From assembly GCA_024195585.1 (NCBI GenBank), contig SWBL01000020.1, positions 1-64,000 of the forward strand: 64,000 bases of DNA, given 5' to 3'. Below are positions 44,394 to 55,883 of the stretch, in pieces. A model generated the notes under the pieces. The model was not told the origin of the DNA. It saw only the letters and a list, made by a program, of their open reading frames with translations, and ran no database searches. The DNA is from Aureobasidium sp. EXF-3400. Taxonomy: Eukaryota; Ascomycota; Dothideomycetes; Dothideales; Saccotheciaceae. The first letter of the stretch is position 1. The number at the start of each line of letters is the position of its first letter. Both the position numbers and the translations under genes were made by a program.

Positions 44394-46170
44394 TCAAACA
44401 TGTCTGTCCAGTACCTGGCGTTGCCAACATGCATCCACGTCAACACACAGTTTGAGGAAAGCATCATCCTCGAGACTGGCCAATATGAACTGCGTGATAG
44501 CTTCTGCGCGGATTTCTTTAGGCTGCTCAGCATACTGCCTCAGCGCATCCTCCGCACTCTGCTGTGCCGAATCTTTTATCATTTCCATGTCTTGCATCTC
44601 GGCATCTTGCTGGACGTGCTTCTGAGCCAGACGTTGGCTACGTCTTTCTGATGGGCTGGAGGATGTCATTTGCTCAGGACCCAAAGTGAATGATCGTCCG
44701 GGACTTGAAGGTAGCATGCCTCCTGGACTGGAGCTGGCGAAGTGGACGGGACTTGCGCTGCTACGATAGCGTTGATCTGAGTCTGGTATAACGTCCACGT
44801 TTATCTCATAAGCCAGTGTGCTGGTATCGCTTAATCCAGGGCTGTCGTTGTCGATAATCATGGGGTCATCCTTGGGGTTGAAGTTGTACATGCGTGATGC
44901 AGGAGGTTCGAATCTTGTGGGTCCACGAGGGGTAGCAAGTCGTGTGATTCCATGTTGGACCTTGTTCTCCGGCGATGCACGGCTTCGACTCTCTTCTTCC
45001 ACTGATTTGTTTGGTTTGATTGCTTCTGAAGCGTATCTTGGCTTGGGAAGAGGAGGCAGTGTTTTGGTCTTTGCAGGACTGCTGGATGGTTTGGGAAAGG
45101 GAAGTTCCCGACGAGGAGGCAGCATCTTTCTCGTCATGTCTGACGGCCACTCGATAGGCGCGGTTGAAGGTCTTTCTGTTGGCTCCTCACTCGTACGGAT
45201 TGGAGCAAATGTTGGCTGTCTTTGGATGTTCCGAGTCTCATATTCTTTCGGTCCTGGAGAAGAAGTGAACATGTGCATGCGAGATAGCTCGTCCTGATTG
45301 GCCGAAGGTTGTCTTTCAATGTTCGTGGTTTGATAAATTTTCGGACCCGGTGACGAAGTGAACATGTGCTGGTTGGTTGGATCGATGGTGTGCTGACTCA
45401 ACTGTTGCTGAGTGTTTAAGGTTGACTGGAAAGCATCTAGCTTGGTCAAAATGCAGTCCCTCTTATGAAAAACATGATGACCATACCTTGGATCGTCGGT
45501 ACGATAATCGAAGAAGTTGCATGATCGAAGCGGGCGGACTGCACAGAAGGTTGGCGGCTCAGGTATGAATTAGCTGTCACAGGGCGAGCTTGAGTCTGTG
45601 TGTTCTGTTTGGTATTTGGCACAGAGAACATGAGGCCGTAACCAGAGAGCAGCTGTACAGCCTCATTGCATGAGGCTTCATCGGGGAAGCGCAGTTGAAT
45701 GCGTCTGACCTGAACAAGAGACCGTGATGTTGGTATCTGGTCTGTCGGAAATGCAAGATAACTCTGTATCGCTTACCTGGTTGTTCTGGCAAAAATAGCG
45801 AATGGCTAAGGCGGTGCCTTTAGTCAGGCCAAAGATGGGCAGATTGTCGGGTGACTATTAGGCTGCCTTTTGTGCAACTCTTTGGTCTCTTGAATGATGG
45901 CAGTGAGTGGAAGGACCTCCTGATGTTCTTGTGAGCACTCGACAGAGACATTTTTATGGTAAGTAAGCAACCGACCAGATCGTTGGTCCCATGGACGATT
46001 CTGAGCTGTGTGCAAGCGTGGTCGAGCTGCTCAACCAAAGCAAAGAGATCAGGAGCTTGAATGTGATTCCAGCCAGAAGGTCTTGCAAAGCGAGGGAGAG
46101 TAGAGTGAGAGAACTTGAGAATAGAGTGGCACAATAAGGCACGGCCGAAGAGACCATCTTGACTTGCCAT
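44394..46170 (-). CDS. REC114-like meiotic recombination protein; reading frame needs a cryptic intron or is shifted
   Basis: Rec114 acts with Mei4 and Mer2 to promote Spo11 breaks. Exons 45976-46170, 45777-45919, 45487-45709 and 44394-45436 show a folded N-terminal part (SHSTLPRFARPSGWNHIQAPDLFALVEQ shortened here, then DLEVLPLTAIIQETKEL and VRRIQLRFPDEASC) and a disordered, Ser/Pro-rich remainder with two copies of MFTSSPGPK. The exons sum to a length not divisible by three. Exon 2 changes frame between KRQPNSH and DNLPIFGLTKGTALAIRYF. Removing a possible 50-nt intron at 45806-45855 (GTCACC to TTAG, CTGAC branch) restores 517 codons but deletes the conserved-looking IFGLTKG piece. The family call is from pattern memory and is moderate. 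Confidence 0.5.
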
Positions 46171-46685
46171 GTTCGAGTGGCGGACACAAAGCTTCAAAGC
46201 TTGCGAGTCTTGCCTGAAGCAGAATTTGCTGATGCGTAGATTCTGCTAGACCTTCGTGTGCCGTATATGAGGAGAAGGGCGTCAAACCGACAAAAGTCTA
46301 TAGCACGGTATCCTCTGCTCGAGACTCGAGGAGAGATGCGAATGTGCTCTGTCAAAGTTGAATTGGCAAGCACCTCCTTAGGTAAGCAAGAAGCTTTCGT
46401 CTCTTGCATGTGAACTCGATGAGTCCCAAAACAGTATCCGAAACTCGTCGCGAACAGGAAAGGACGAAGATGCAAACGCGATCGAGGAAGGAGCTCGAGA
46501 CAAGCACAAGGACTGGCTTTCATTCTTCATCTCTCTGGCCAACACAGCAGTTTTGAGTTCCAACGAAGCAACTCATATCGGAACATCTTGGTTAGAAGGT
46601 CTCCAAGCATGCTTATGGTATTTTGCTTGGTTAACCTAAGAAGGCACTCTGTGTTAGTTTGATAAAGTTGAAGCTCGGAGATATA
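46171..46685. other. Region between the REC114-like gene and the transposon
   Basis: About 515 bp upstream of the REC114-like start, up to the TA target duplication at 46684-46685. No coding or RNA feature is supported. Confidence 0.5.
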
Positions 46686-46715
46686 CTGTGCACGGACAGA
46701 AGTTTCGCAACACCA
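46686..46715 (+). repeat. Left terminal inverted repeat of the Tc1/mariner element
   Basis: The end begins CTGTGCACGGACAG and continues AAGTTTCGCAACACCA. It pairs with 48012-48041, with mismatches only at bases 6 to 8. TA precedes it at 46684-46685. Confidence 0.92.
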
Positions 46716-46772
46716 CTCTACGCGCTACACGTCGTCGATTCAACCCCTTCCTCTTCGCATCAACACAACAAC

Positions 46773-47864
46773 ATGGCGCCAACAATTGAACGTTCGCGAC
46801 CAACTGGATCTCGCGTACGACAGCCAAATCTGACCCCATACGACCGCGGCCGCATTGTACAGGCCCATGAGGACGGCCGTTCGCTCCGTTCCATCGCCGA
46901 TTAGTTCCATCGCGCTCCATCGACAATTCTACGAACAATCGACAATGCACCACTTCGCGACAACGGCACCGAATTGCCTCGAACTGGTAGGCCGCGTAGC
47001 TATACACGTCGCGATTAACGTCATGTCGAATTGGCTGTTAAACGACACCCGTTCTGGTCGTACGACAAGCTTAAGAGGTGGTATGGCTTCGCATGGCATC
47101 CGCGGACTATGCGACGAATGCTACAGCCATTTGGCATCAAAAAATGGCTTGCGAAGAAGCGACCACTTTTGACAAAGGCTACTGCCTATAGACGCTACCA
47201 CTTTGCTAAGCGGCTTTGAAATTGGCCTCTATCTGCCTGGTATAGAGTACTGTTTTCAGATAAGTATTCTATGGAGCGTGGAGCTTCTTATATGCGCAAA
47301 TACGTCTTTCGCTCTGCTGGCTAACAATTCGACCGTAATAAAGTCACAAACTATAATAAGAGCAAGGATATACGTGTCATGGTATGGGTAGCTATTTTAG
47401 TCGACGGTTTAAGCGAATTATATGCTATGAGGCGTGATAATAGCTTAAAAAACAAGGGCTATACAACACACAGCTATTTGCAGGTCCTAGAAGATGGTTT
47501 ATTACCAATTCTTAATGCAAATAGCATATATTAACAAGACGGTGCTCGAATTCATACCTCTAAGCTTGCAAAGGCTTAGTTCGACAAACATGGCATATAT
47601 GTCCTCAAATACTGGCCGCCATATAGTCCGGATTTAAATCCAATTGAGCACCTCTAGCCACTACTCAAAGAAGCACTATACCAGCTCTATCCGGACATTG
47701 AATTGTGGAAAGGTAGTCCTAATAAGGTAGCAGAGCGCATGGAAGCAGCGTTACTACACGCATGGGAGACAATTCGTGGTGATATCGCATATAACTGTGT
47801 CGCATCGATGCCGGAGCGACTGTCGGCTGTTTTTGACGCCAGAGGCTGGTACACGCGATATTGA
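46773..47864 (+). pseudogene. Tc1/mariner transposase with seven in-frame stop codons
   Basis: The frame starts MAPTIERSRPTGSRVRQPN and has an HTH-like segment (LTPYDRGRIVQAHEDGRSLR). The DDE core shows a first acid in RVLFSDKYS, a second in QDGARIHTS and the terminal YWPPYSPDLNPIEHL. About 35 residues separate the second and third catalytic positions. Internal stops are at 46902 and near 47016, 47217, 47322, 47532, 47574 and 47655. All can be reached by one C-to-T or G-to-A change from CAA, CAG, CGA or TGG; the one after IEHL replaces the Trp expected there. The pattern fits repeat-induced point mutation with no indels. Confidence 0.9.
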
Positions 47865-48011
47865 TCGTTTTTTGACATACCCAATTTACCAGATATTATA
47901 TATGATATGAGGATCAATCTGATCTAATTTGTATGGTATTCCTATTGTTCGTTGATCGCGCGCATTCGATCCAACTGAAGGAGTTGGGATTGTGGAAAGC
48001 CGCCAAGAAGC

Positions 48012-48041
48012 TGGTGTTGCGAAACTTCTGTCCACCCACAG
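48012..48041 (-). repeat. Right terminal inverted repeat of the Tc1/mariner element
   Basis: It starts TGGTGTTGCGAAACTTCTGT and ends CCACCCACAG, followed by the TA at 48042-48043. It is the inverse of 46686-46715 apart from three bases. Confidence 0.92.
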
Positions 48042-48286
48042 TAACAAACGCTAGCACGCTATCACCGAGGAAGGTGCCAAGTCGGCGTGCAAAGTGTGGA
48101 GGAAGCCGATCAGCGACAGCGCGCAGGTCGGCGCAAGGAAGGTGTAACTGGACGCGTCGCGAAGTAGAGCATCCATCATTGCGCCGAGCTCTGCTGTGCG
48201 CCATCTAACATCTCCAACCAACTGGACTTTGACTGGGGATATCGACAAAGTAGACGACATCTCTAGAACCTGGACATTCAGGCATC

Positions 48287-51200
48287 ATGCCTCCAAAGAA
48301 AGTCGGCCAGCGAGTCGATCGAGAATCCTCGATCGAAAAGACCGAGGAGTATGAGGACTTCCTTAAGGAGTTAGCTGCATACCATGAGAAGAGAGGGTAC
48401 GTGTTCTAGATAGCAGCGGGTCGAAACCAGAAAAGAGAGTGGTCCTAACGCAATGCGCAGCACCACCATGGAAAATGAGCCGAAAGTCGAAACACAGCAC
48501 ATCGATCTGTTGAAGTTGTATAAGCGCGTGATAGCCGAGGGAGGATATGACCTGGTGTCGGACACAAAGAAAAAGCCTTTGATGTGGAGAAAAATCGCCG
48601 ACGAACTTCTGCCTGGGATCAAGAACCTGGCTGGCGCAGCCTTCTTGGTAAAGAGAGCGTATTACTACAACCTCGTTGCGTACGAGATCTCGACGCATTG
48701 GGGCAAGGAGCCACCGCCGAAGGAGGTTGTCGAGGACGTGACTGCCAAGGGAGGTGATGTTATGTCGAGGACGCTGGACAACTACCCAAACTCGGCAGTG
48801 AAAGAGAAGAGCATGGCAAACGGGAACTCGTCCGATAACGAGGACACCAAGGATCACCACGACGATGGCGAACCAGGAAGTGTGCGGTCGACCAGGGGAC
48901 TCCGCCAGGCACCGCCGCAGCGGGTCCTCTTTCAACCCGACACGAGCGCCCCTCGCCAAACGCGCAACCAAGGTCAACACACCTCACAGACACCTGCTTC
49001 ACCGTCTCCTGCGTATGCCAACACCACTCCCATGACTTTAGCAACCTACGAGCCGCAGCTGCTGCTGCCCTTGACGCTCAAGCCCGTCACAACCCCTGCC
49101 AACAATGCTGAGTATTACCGCCTTAAGCGCAAGCAAGAGCAAGAGGCCCAAGCCAGCCATGTCGCAAAGAAGCATAGAGGGCTTATGCTGCCAGGAACTG
49201 GTTTCATCGGCCCAAACATCTATGTCCGCGCTCAGCTTGCTCTGCAGTCTGGTCTGCCTGACGAGGAAGAGTACGCTTTGCATCATCTTGTCAAGATCTC
49301 CCACGAGCGAGGCGACAAGTACCGCTTCGATCAATTCGCCGGTCTGGCCGAGGCCCTCGTGAACAAGCTGTTGCAGGTGACCTCTCTCTTCTACGACCTC
49401 GAGTGGGACATCTCTTACGACGAATCTTCTGGTCCGCGCACTCTTGACGCAATCAACGGCACGCCCGATCTTCTACAGAAGCTGCAATCCGCTGTTCCTC
49501 TGGATACTGCTCATTCGGTCGAGACCACAGAGTTCAGACAGGCCCTTGGCCGTATCACTGAAGCTGGTCTTGTCATTCGCAACATGGTCATGCTGGACGA
49601 AAACGCTCAATATATCGCCAAGCTGCCCCTTCTACGCGACTACTTCTGCATCGTGCTCAACTTGCAACCCCATCCCGCCCTGGTCGAGCTTCAGTACTAT
49701 GCTCTCGAGACCATCGAGCAGCTCACAAAGCACTACGACCTCGACGCGACTGACCTTCTGTATGAAACCCTGCTTGCTCAACTGGAGTCCAACGACCGTG
49801 GCAGAATCGTCACTTCATTGCGTGCCATCGCTCGACTGGGCATGACCTACGAGGAAAACAAGCGACTCGAGCTTGTTCCTCTTGAGATTGTTCAAAAGCT
49901 GCCCGACTGGATGATGCTCCCCGACGAAGAGCTGCGTTCCGCCTGCTTAGACTTCCTCTTCCAGTACACAAGTATCGCCGACAACGTTGAGACACTTGCA
50001 CTGGATGCTGATGTCCAGAACCTTGTCAAGCAGCTGTCTGATTTACTGCTCTACAACGCGAAGAAGGAGGTGCCCAAGATGCCCAAGCCTCGTCCTTCCG
50101 AGCCCCATTACGACTCAGAAAGCTCTGCTCATGTTCCGCGGCTGAGCCAAGATGTGATCGATTCACTACTGCAGTTCGCCGAGCCTGACCGTAGTTCTCG
50201 TTGGTAAGTTAGTTCAGATGTGCTTCGCTCGACAGAATCTGACCAATTGTAGGCTGCGTATGTGCTTCGAGATAGACCCCGATTCTGAAATGACCCAGAT
50301 CCACCTATGGCAGTCATACCAAGCCACCTTCCTGAAGTACTCACAGACTCATGCAAACCTCATAGCAGGAGAATTCATCAAGAATGTTTCAAACACATTC
50401 ACTGGTGCATCTGCCCAAGTCGCTAATTCCAAATACGTGATCAAGGGCATCAGACCTCGCAAGATCGCCCACGACGTCGATGGCAAGGAGCTTGTTAAGT
50501 GCTGCTGGCGCACCAACCCCACAGATGTTCCACAAGAGCACATCACCATCTTTGCTAACGAGAGCGGCAAGGAATGCGGCGAGTTCTTCAGCAACGGCCC
50601 AAAGGTCTGGGAGCATATCCTCTCTTCGCATCTCAAGGTCCCTAAGAAGGCACCAACCACTGCCAACGGTGATGCTCCACAGCCACCCCAGAGCACTTCG
50701 AAGGTCGCCGCCTTCGATTTCGCTGCAGCTGATCCATCCTTGTCGTACAGTTGCAAATGGAGTAGCTGTTCTCGCCAAATCTCTGGTGATCACAATCTGC
50801 CTGTCGATCTTGCACTGTTGGCTCGTCACATCAACACTCATCTGCCAGACAGCGGTCCCCTGGCCGAGCAAAGACGTCAAAACCAGCACAACTCAAAGGA
50901 TGTCGAGGACCCTGTTCCAAGCAACCGCGTCTGGCACCGTACAATGGCAGACGAGCGCAATGACGCTGCCGGTCTACCTCTGGGCTCAGCGCTTGTGTTG
51001 CGAAACATTGCCCGTGGTGTCCGCAAGATGGCACACAGCGCAAACGGAGCCGCCGCCACCGCTGCTGCAGTTGAAGAAAAGGCTCATCCTGCCGATGAGG
51101 ACGAGCAACCTCCTCGTGATGGTGAAGACGATGAGACTGCTGTCGCCATGCCTGAATCTCCTGTCCCAGCCTCAGCTGAGTTGATGAAGAAGATCTTTGA

Positions 51201-51300
51201 CCCTATCAGAGAGAAGCTCTTCTTCGCCATGGCTCACAATCCTACTCTCAAGGATCACCTTACTGCCGTCCTCTGCGCCATCTCTAACGGTGGAGGTTAG
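48287..51300 (+). CDS. RSC9: RSC chromatin-remodelling subunit Rsc9 (ARID and RFX-type domains)
   Basis: Rsc9 is a DNA-binding subunit of the RSC nucleosome remodeller. Exons 48287-48396, 48461-50203 and 50253-51300 join to 966 residues. The ARID domain lies near residues 45-125 (DLLKLYKRVIAEGGYDLV, KKPLMWRKIADEL, LVKRAYYYNLVAYE). A low-complexity linker follows, then the helical Rsc9 middle region (ALHHLVKISHERGDKYRFDQ). The RFX-like segment begins at the exon 2/3 junction (WLRMCFEIDPDSEMTQIHLW, SYQATF). A C2H2-like pair follows (YSCKWSSCSRQI then LARHINTHL). The nearby transposon leaves 245 bp for its promoter. Confidence 0.9.
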
Positions 51301-52140
51301 ATGGGTCGCTCTTTCTCTTTCTCTGGTGCACTAGCCCCTTTGGGCTCTTGAGGGTTTACGATGATATGCAGAGTGGCGTCTAGGGTTTTCTTTTTCTTGC
51401 TCCTTCCACTTGGGGCATCTTGATCATAGCGTTGGCGAGGATAACATGGAGAAAAACTGTACTTTCTAGTTTTGCGAATACCACTTTTTGCTTTTGACAT
51501 GCATGTTTCTGAGAGTGCTTTTTTTTGGTGCTGATCATTCACTTTAATGAACTCTCTTTGGACTCGGCTTCCTCCTGGATACAACTGTGTATTATTACGG
51601 GCTGACCAGTCGGTGTAGATTGTTGCATGGAGGGGGTACTAACCTCAGGCTCTGCATAGCACATACAGAGGGTATCCGTATTAATCACCTGTAGAAATGC
51701 AGGATGGCTTTCAAATCAGATGCATGTCCACAGAGAGTCGCCAGTCTCTGGAATCTCTTTGAATACAGCTTTCCTGTTTTATACCAATGTGAACTTTCAT
51801 AACTCCATGTTGCGATTCATTGCTGCAGAGAAGAAAGATACAAGTTAGAGGACACTTGATGGTTCGCAATATGACTTGTTGTGCAGTGCAGCTCGATCAC
51901 AAAAACAGAAGCAGTTTTGTAACAATACAAGATGGAATTCTTACGAAACACATATCCAGAGGAAGTGAATAGGACAAGGACATCTCTGTGGAAGTGCCAT
52001 GTCCGTTGGAGATACTGTGCAGCAGCATAGCTATGTTGATTGGAAAATTGCAGCGCACAGGGAGAGACGGTTCGAAAGGATCAAAAGAAGAAAATTATGC
52101 ATTCAATCATTGCAGTCTAGCAGAGTCTAGAGTTCAAAAA
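51301..52140. other. Convergent intergenic region
   Basis: These 840 bp separate the 3' ends of RSC9 and the transporter gene. No open frame over 110 codons and no RNA gene is recognised. Confidence 0.5.
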
Positions 52141-54010
52141 TCATTTATCCATGATTTCGCTAGCAAACTTGCTCCTCGCTCTGATCTTCGGTCCCCATAT
52201 CAGCAGAGCAAAAGGAACCAACGTCAACACCGCACCAATACCGCCCAAAAGGCTACCTGCGCCCTGGAACGTCATAGCCCTAAACATCTGCGGCACAAAA
52301 AGAGGAAATGCGCCACCTAGCATGTTCCTGCAGAAACTTTGTGCTGCGAGCGCCGAGCTGGCATAGCGATGATATGTGTCGGCCAGGTAATTGAAGACAG
52401 CCAGGTAGATGCTGAAGATGCCCATTGTGGCACAGCCGATAGCCAAGGTGGGCACGATCCAATGCACATTACTGCCAGACGTCCACGCAAGCCAGAAGAG
52501 ACCAACAGGTAGTAAGATACTCTGCGCGCAAGCGAAATACAAGCGTCCTTCTGGCGAGTCGCCGAGGTGAGGAAAGCGACGTTTTGTCCACTTGTCGCCG
52601 AGTATAGAGATTATGGTTGAGATTATGGATGCTATGCTGATGGCGGCGAACACTGATCCGACCTGGTAGAGATTAAAGTTGTGTGATGCTGAGAAAATTA
52701 CGGGTATAGCGCCGAATGTTAAGTAGAGTATCGCCCTAAGCGAAGGTTAGTATGAAATCGACATCTTGACGCCAGAACACCACGGCTTTGCTAGATGCAT
52801 GCACTCAGCCCTGCGAGATGCCGTCTTGAGTATTGTTTCATCGAGACAGACGTCCCAGGGACTATTCGTGTAGGCTGAGACAAACACGCCAGCATTAGTC
52901 GTGGTGTGATTAAACTTACCACGAGAATGCGACCCATAAACTGAAGAAGAAGACAACAGGTTCCGTGAACAATAGGTGGAAGGGACGAATCAGCGAAACT
53001 CTGATCATTTGCAGCAGACTGGCACGCTCCTCATCACTCTTCACTTTCCAGCGTATCCTCTGACTTGAAGTCTTGCCCGAGACTGAATCGCTGGGCATGT
53101 CGACGCCTGTGAAACCCGCTGCCTCGAGTTTGTCGTAGTACTTGTTGAGACATTTGGCCTTCTTCGATAATAGCACCGAACCTCGTGACTCTTTGAAGAA
53201 TAAAACTACCATGACTTGGACGATTCCGCAAGTAATGACTTGCAGATAGAAGATCCATCTCCAAGTTGTGTAATAGGCTATGAATGATGATACCAGTGGT
53301 CCAAGTCCCGTGCCAAAGAGGGCAGCGCCAGAGAAAAGAGCCATGGCGGTGTTGCGATCCTCGGCATGATAGATATCACTAATCACGCCACCTACCATGG
53401 TGCTGAAGGTACTAGACGCACAACCTTTGAAGAAGCGCGCAGCCAGCATGCCACCGTAAGACCGAGTGATGGCACAGCAGACCTGGAGGATAACATACAG
53501 AATGCCGGTAACCACGAACATAGGCCGACGTCCATTGATTTCGGAGAAGGGGGCCAGAATCATAGGCGCGATGGCGAAACCGGTGGTGAAGATGGTCACT
53601 CCCACTGTGATCGCAACACGAGATACGCCCCACTCCTGTTCCATTTGTGCATCACCGGCTGTATAGCTACCAGCTGCGTACGCTGTTACAGTTGTTGCGA
53701 GGCATGACAGCCAAGTTATTGCGCGCTTCCTGCTCTTGGACCACTTGAAAGGTGATTCATATTTCTTGAGATCGGGCTCTGGTGGTGGGGTTGAATGGAG
53801 CTGGTAAGGAGCCGAAAGGTAACAAGGGCGAGGAATTGGCGTGTCGAATTCTAGGTAATGGTAGACAAGCTCGTCTGAGCTGGACAGAGTGCGTGTTGGC
53901 GTTAAATTCGTGGAGCCATCTGGGGATTTTTTGTCATCGTCATTTCGAACTTTCTCATTGACGTAGTCCGGGGGAGGCTGGGATAGGTGGATCTCAGGAT
54001 TTGCACTCAT
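52141..54010 (-). CDS. Major facilitator superfamily transporter (DHA1-like)
   Basis: This is a proton-coupled drug or polyamine type transporter of the plasma membrane; its substrate is unknown. Exons 52920-54010 and 52141-52735 join to 561 residues. A soluble N-terminus of about 95 residues precedes 12 hydrophobic segments. The DHA1 signature region reads APMILAPFSEINGRRPMFV between segments 2 and 3. AARFFKGCASSTFSTMVGGV and GLGPLVSSFIAYYTTWRWIFYLQ (segment 5, motif C type) are also typical. The intron is 184 nt, long compared with its neighbours, and joins inside a Trp codon. The central cytosolic loop carries DEERASLLQM. There is no cluster around it. Confidence 0.85.
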
Positions 54011-55085
54011 TGTTGCGAGAGCAGCTGGGTGTCATAGTGTTTCTCGATCATGAAAAAGACAGAACAACAATAAAATGCGAAATACAGGCAAACAGAGCCG
54101 CAAAAGTACTGCGAATATAAGGCAAAGTACTCCACCTTGTAGTGGTTACCGAATGCCGAAACAGTCGCGGAGGTGCGCATATTGCGGCAAGAACGGCCGA
54201 TCTCGCATCAAAGTTTACATCGTCGAGTACATCTTCCCTTTGGTCCTTTGCTGTGAAATCATAACTGGTTTTTGGTTGCTGCGGTCGCCAATGCAACAAG
54301 GGCAGACTGCTCGAATTGGAATACGCATGCCAAGATAGATGCTTGAGCGAGTCTCGGTATTCAAACCCATGGTGATATGGACGATGCTCAAAGCACCTCC
54401 AAGCCAGTCGAAGAAGGTACTGCTGATCGGCCGTCATTAAGCTGACTTTCGTCGTTTGAGCCACCTGATCAGTAGCAATGCAGAGAAACGTGTGATGTGA
54501 CGACGCTCATGAGCATCCTAGTAAGAGTTGGGATGTCTGCTCCCACGAAGTTACAAACCTCGAAGTTCTTTCGAGCCTCCATACCCAAGCGACCTGAGAA
54601 CCTGTGGGGTCCGATACCTGAATGTCTTGGGTCGGGTTATACGCCATTTCAAACCAATCAGAATGCGCCAGCTTTCAGCCACTCCGCAAACAATAGGGAG
54701 CTTCTCCGAGTTCGCTCCAGCTCGTTGCTCAGCTGTATGTGGGGTGCTTGAAGATAAAAGGACTGTGTGATTGTCCAAAGAGACGGGCAAGACGAGTCGA
54801 TCTAAGAATCAGGTGTCTGTTGATGTAATGGCAGGTCCAAATTGTCTGCTGTCCGTAACAGAGGTCATAGAAGGAGGAAGAAGTCGAACGAGACGACGAC
54901 GACAAGAAGAATGAAAGTCTTTATGCACAGACAGATGATGCGAGTTCTAGTGGCTGTGGCGTGAGGGTCCCGCGATTAATAACCCTCAGCATCCACCCCA
55001 CTTCGAGGTCGCCTTCTGTTGTCCTTTGCAAGCTACTCTTTCCTCTCCTCAGTCCTTCTCATATACACACACAATCACAGACAAC
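54011..55085. other. Divergent intergenic region, MFS gene to peroxiredoxin
   Basis: About 1.1 kb holds two promoters. A minus-strand open frame of 138 codons at 54048-54464 has no known relatives and looks like chance. Confidence 0.5.
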
Positions 55086-55883
55086 ATGTCCCAAAGACCT
55101 GAGCCCCTCCGCCTCGGCAGCATTGCCCCCAACTTCGATGCCGACACCACCAATGGGTAACCCACACTGCCGCATACTTTTTTTGTTACGGACGCTGACA
55201 CGGTCCAATCCCAGTCCCATCAACTTCCACGACTTCATCGGCGACAAGTGGGTGATTCTGTTCTCTCACCCCGAGGACTACACCCCTGTCTGCACCACTG
55301 AGCTCGGTGCCTTCGCTAAGCTCGAGCCCGAGTTCACCAAGCGTGGCGTCAAGCTCATTGGTCTTTCTGCCAACACTGTCGACAGCCACGGTGGCTGGAT
55401 CAAGGACATTGACGAGATCTCTGGCTCTAGCCTCAAGTTCCCCATCATTGGCGACAAGGAGCGCCAGGTTGCTCTCGCCTACGACATGCTCGACCACCAG
55501 GACGCCACCAACGTCGACTCCAAGGGCATTGCTTTCACCATCCGCTCTGTCTTCATCATCGACCCCAAGAAGACCATCCGCACCATCCTCTCATACCCTG
55601 CTTCCACTGGTCGCAACACTGCTGAGGTCCTCCGCATTGTCGACTCTCTCCAGACTGGCGACAAGCACAGAGTCACCACTCCTATCAACTGGGTTCCTGG
55701 TTAGTATTCGTGCCATTGCCTTTGAACAAATCAATTTTCTGACTTTAAACAGGCGACGACGTCATTGTCCACCCCTCGATCAAGACCGAGGAGGCCCAGA
55801 AGATTTTCCCCAAGGTCAACATTGTCAAGCCTTACCTCAGATTCACTACCTTGCCCAAGGAGGAGACCTCTGCCAACGTCTAA
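55086..55883 (+). CDS. PRX1: 1-Cys peroxiredoxin (PRDX6/Prx1 type)
   Basis: It reduces peroxides with a single catalytic Cys, regenerated by thiols. Exons 55086-55156, 55215-55699 and 55753-55883 join to 228 residues. The peroxidatic C50 lies in HPEDYTPVCTTELG, the signature of the class. The C-terminal arm with VTTPINWVPGDDVIVHPS identifies the 1-Cys group. No long presequence precedes the domain, so a cytosolic form is more likely than the mitochondrial yeast Prx1, although MSQRPEPLRLG is short and basic. The length matches the family. Codon use is strongly biased towards C-ending codons, as in abundant proteins. Confidence 0.93.

Larger units (their letters stand above)
46686..48041 (+). 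mobile_element. Tc1/mariner-superfamily DNA transposon, full-length but inactivated
   Basis: A 1,356-bp element has 30-bp terminal inverted repeats (46686-46715 and 48012-48041) that differ at three adjacent bases. It is flanked on both sides by TA, the target duplication of Tc1/mariner transposons. One transposase frame of 364 codons fills most of it, interrupted by stop codons but without frameshifts. It sits in the divergent spacer between the REC114-like gene and RSC9, ending 245 bp before the RSC9 start. Intact ends mean it could still be mobilised by a transposase supplied elsewhere. Confidence 0.92.

Noticed and set aside
54048..54464. 138-codon minus-strand ORF upstream of the peroxiredoxin
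   Set aside because: Composition is non-coding-like and no family is recognised.
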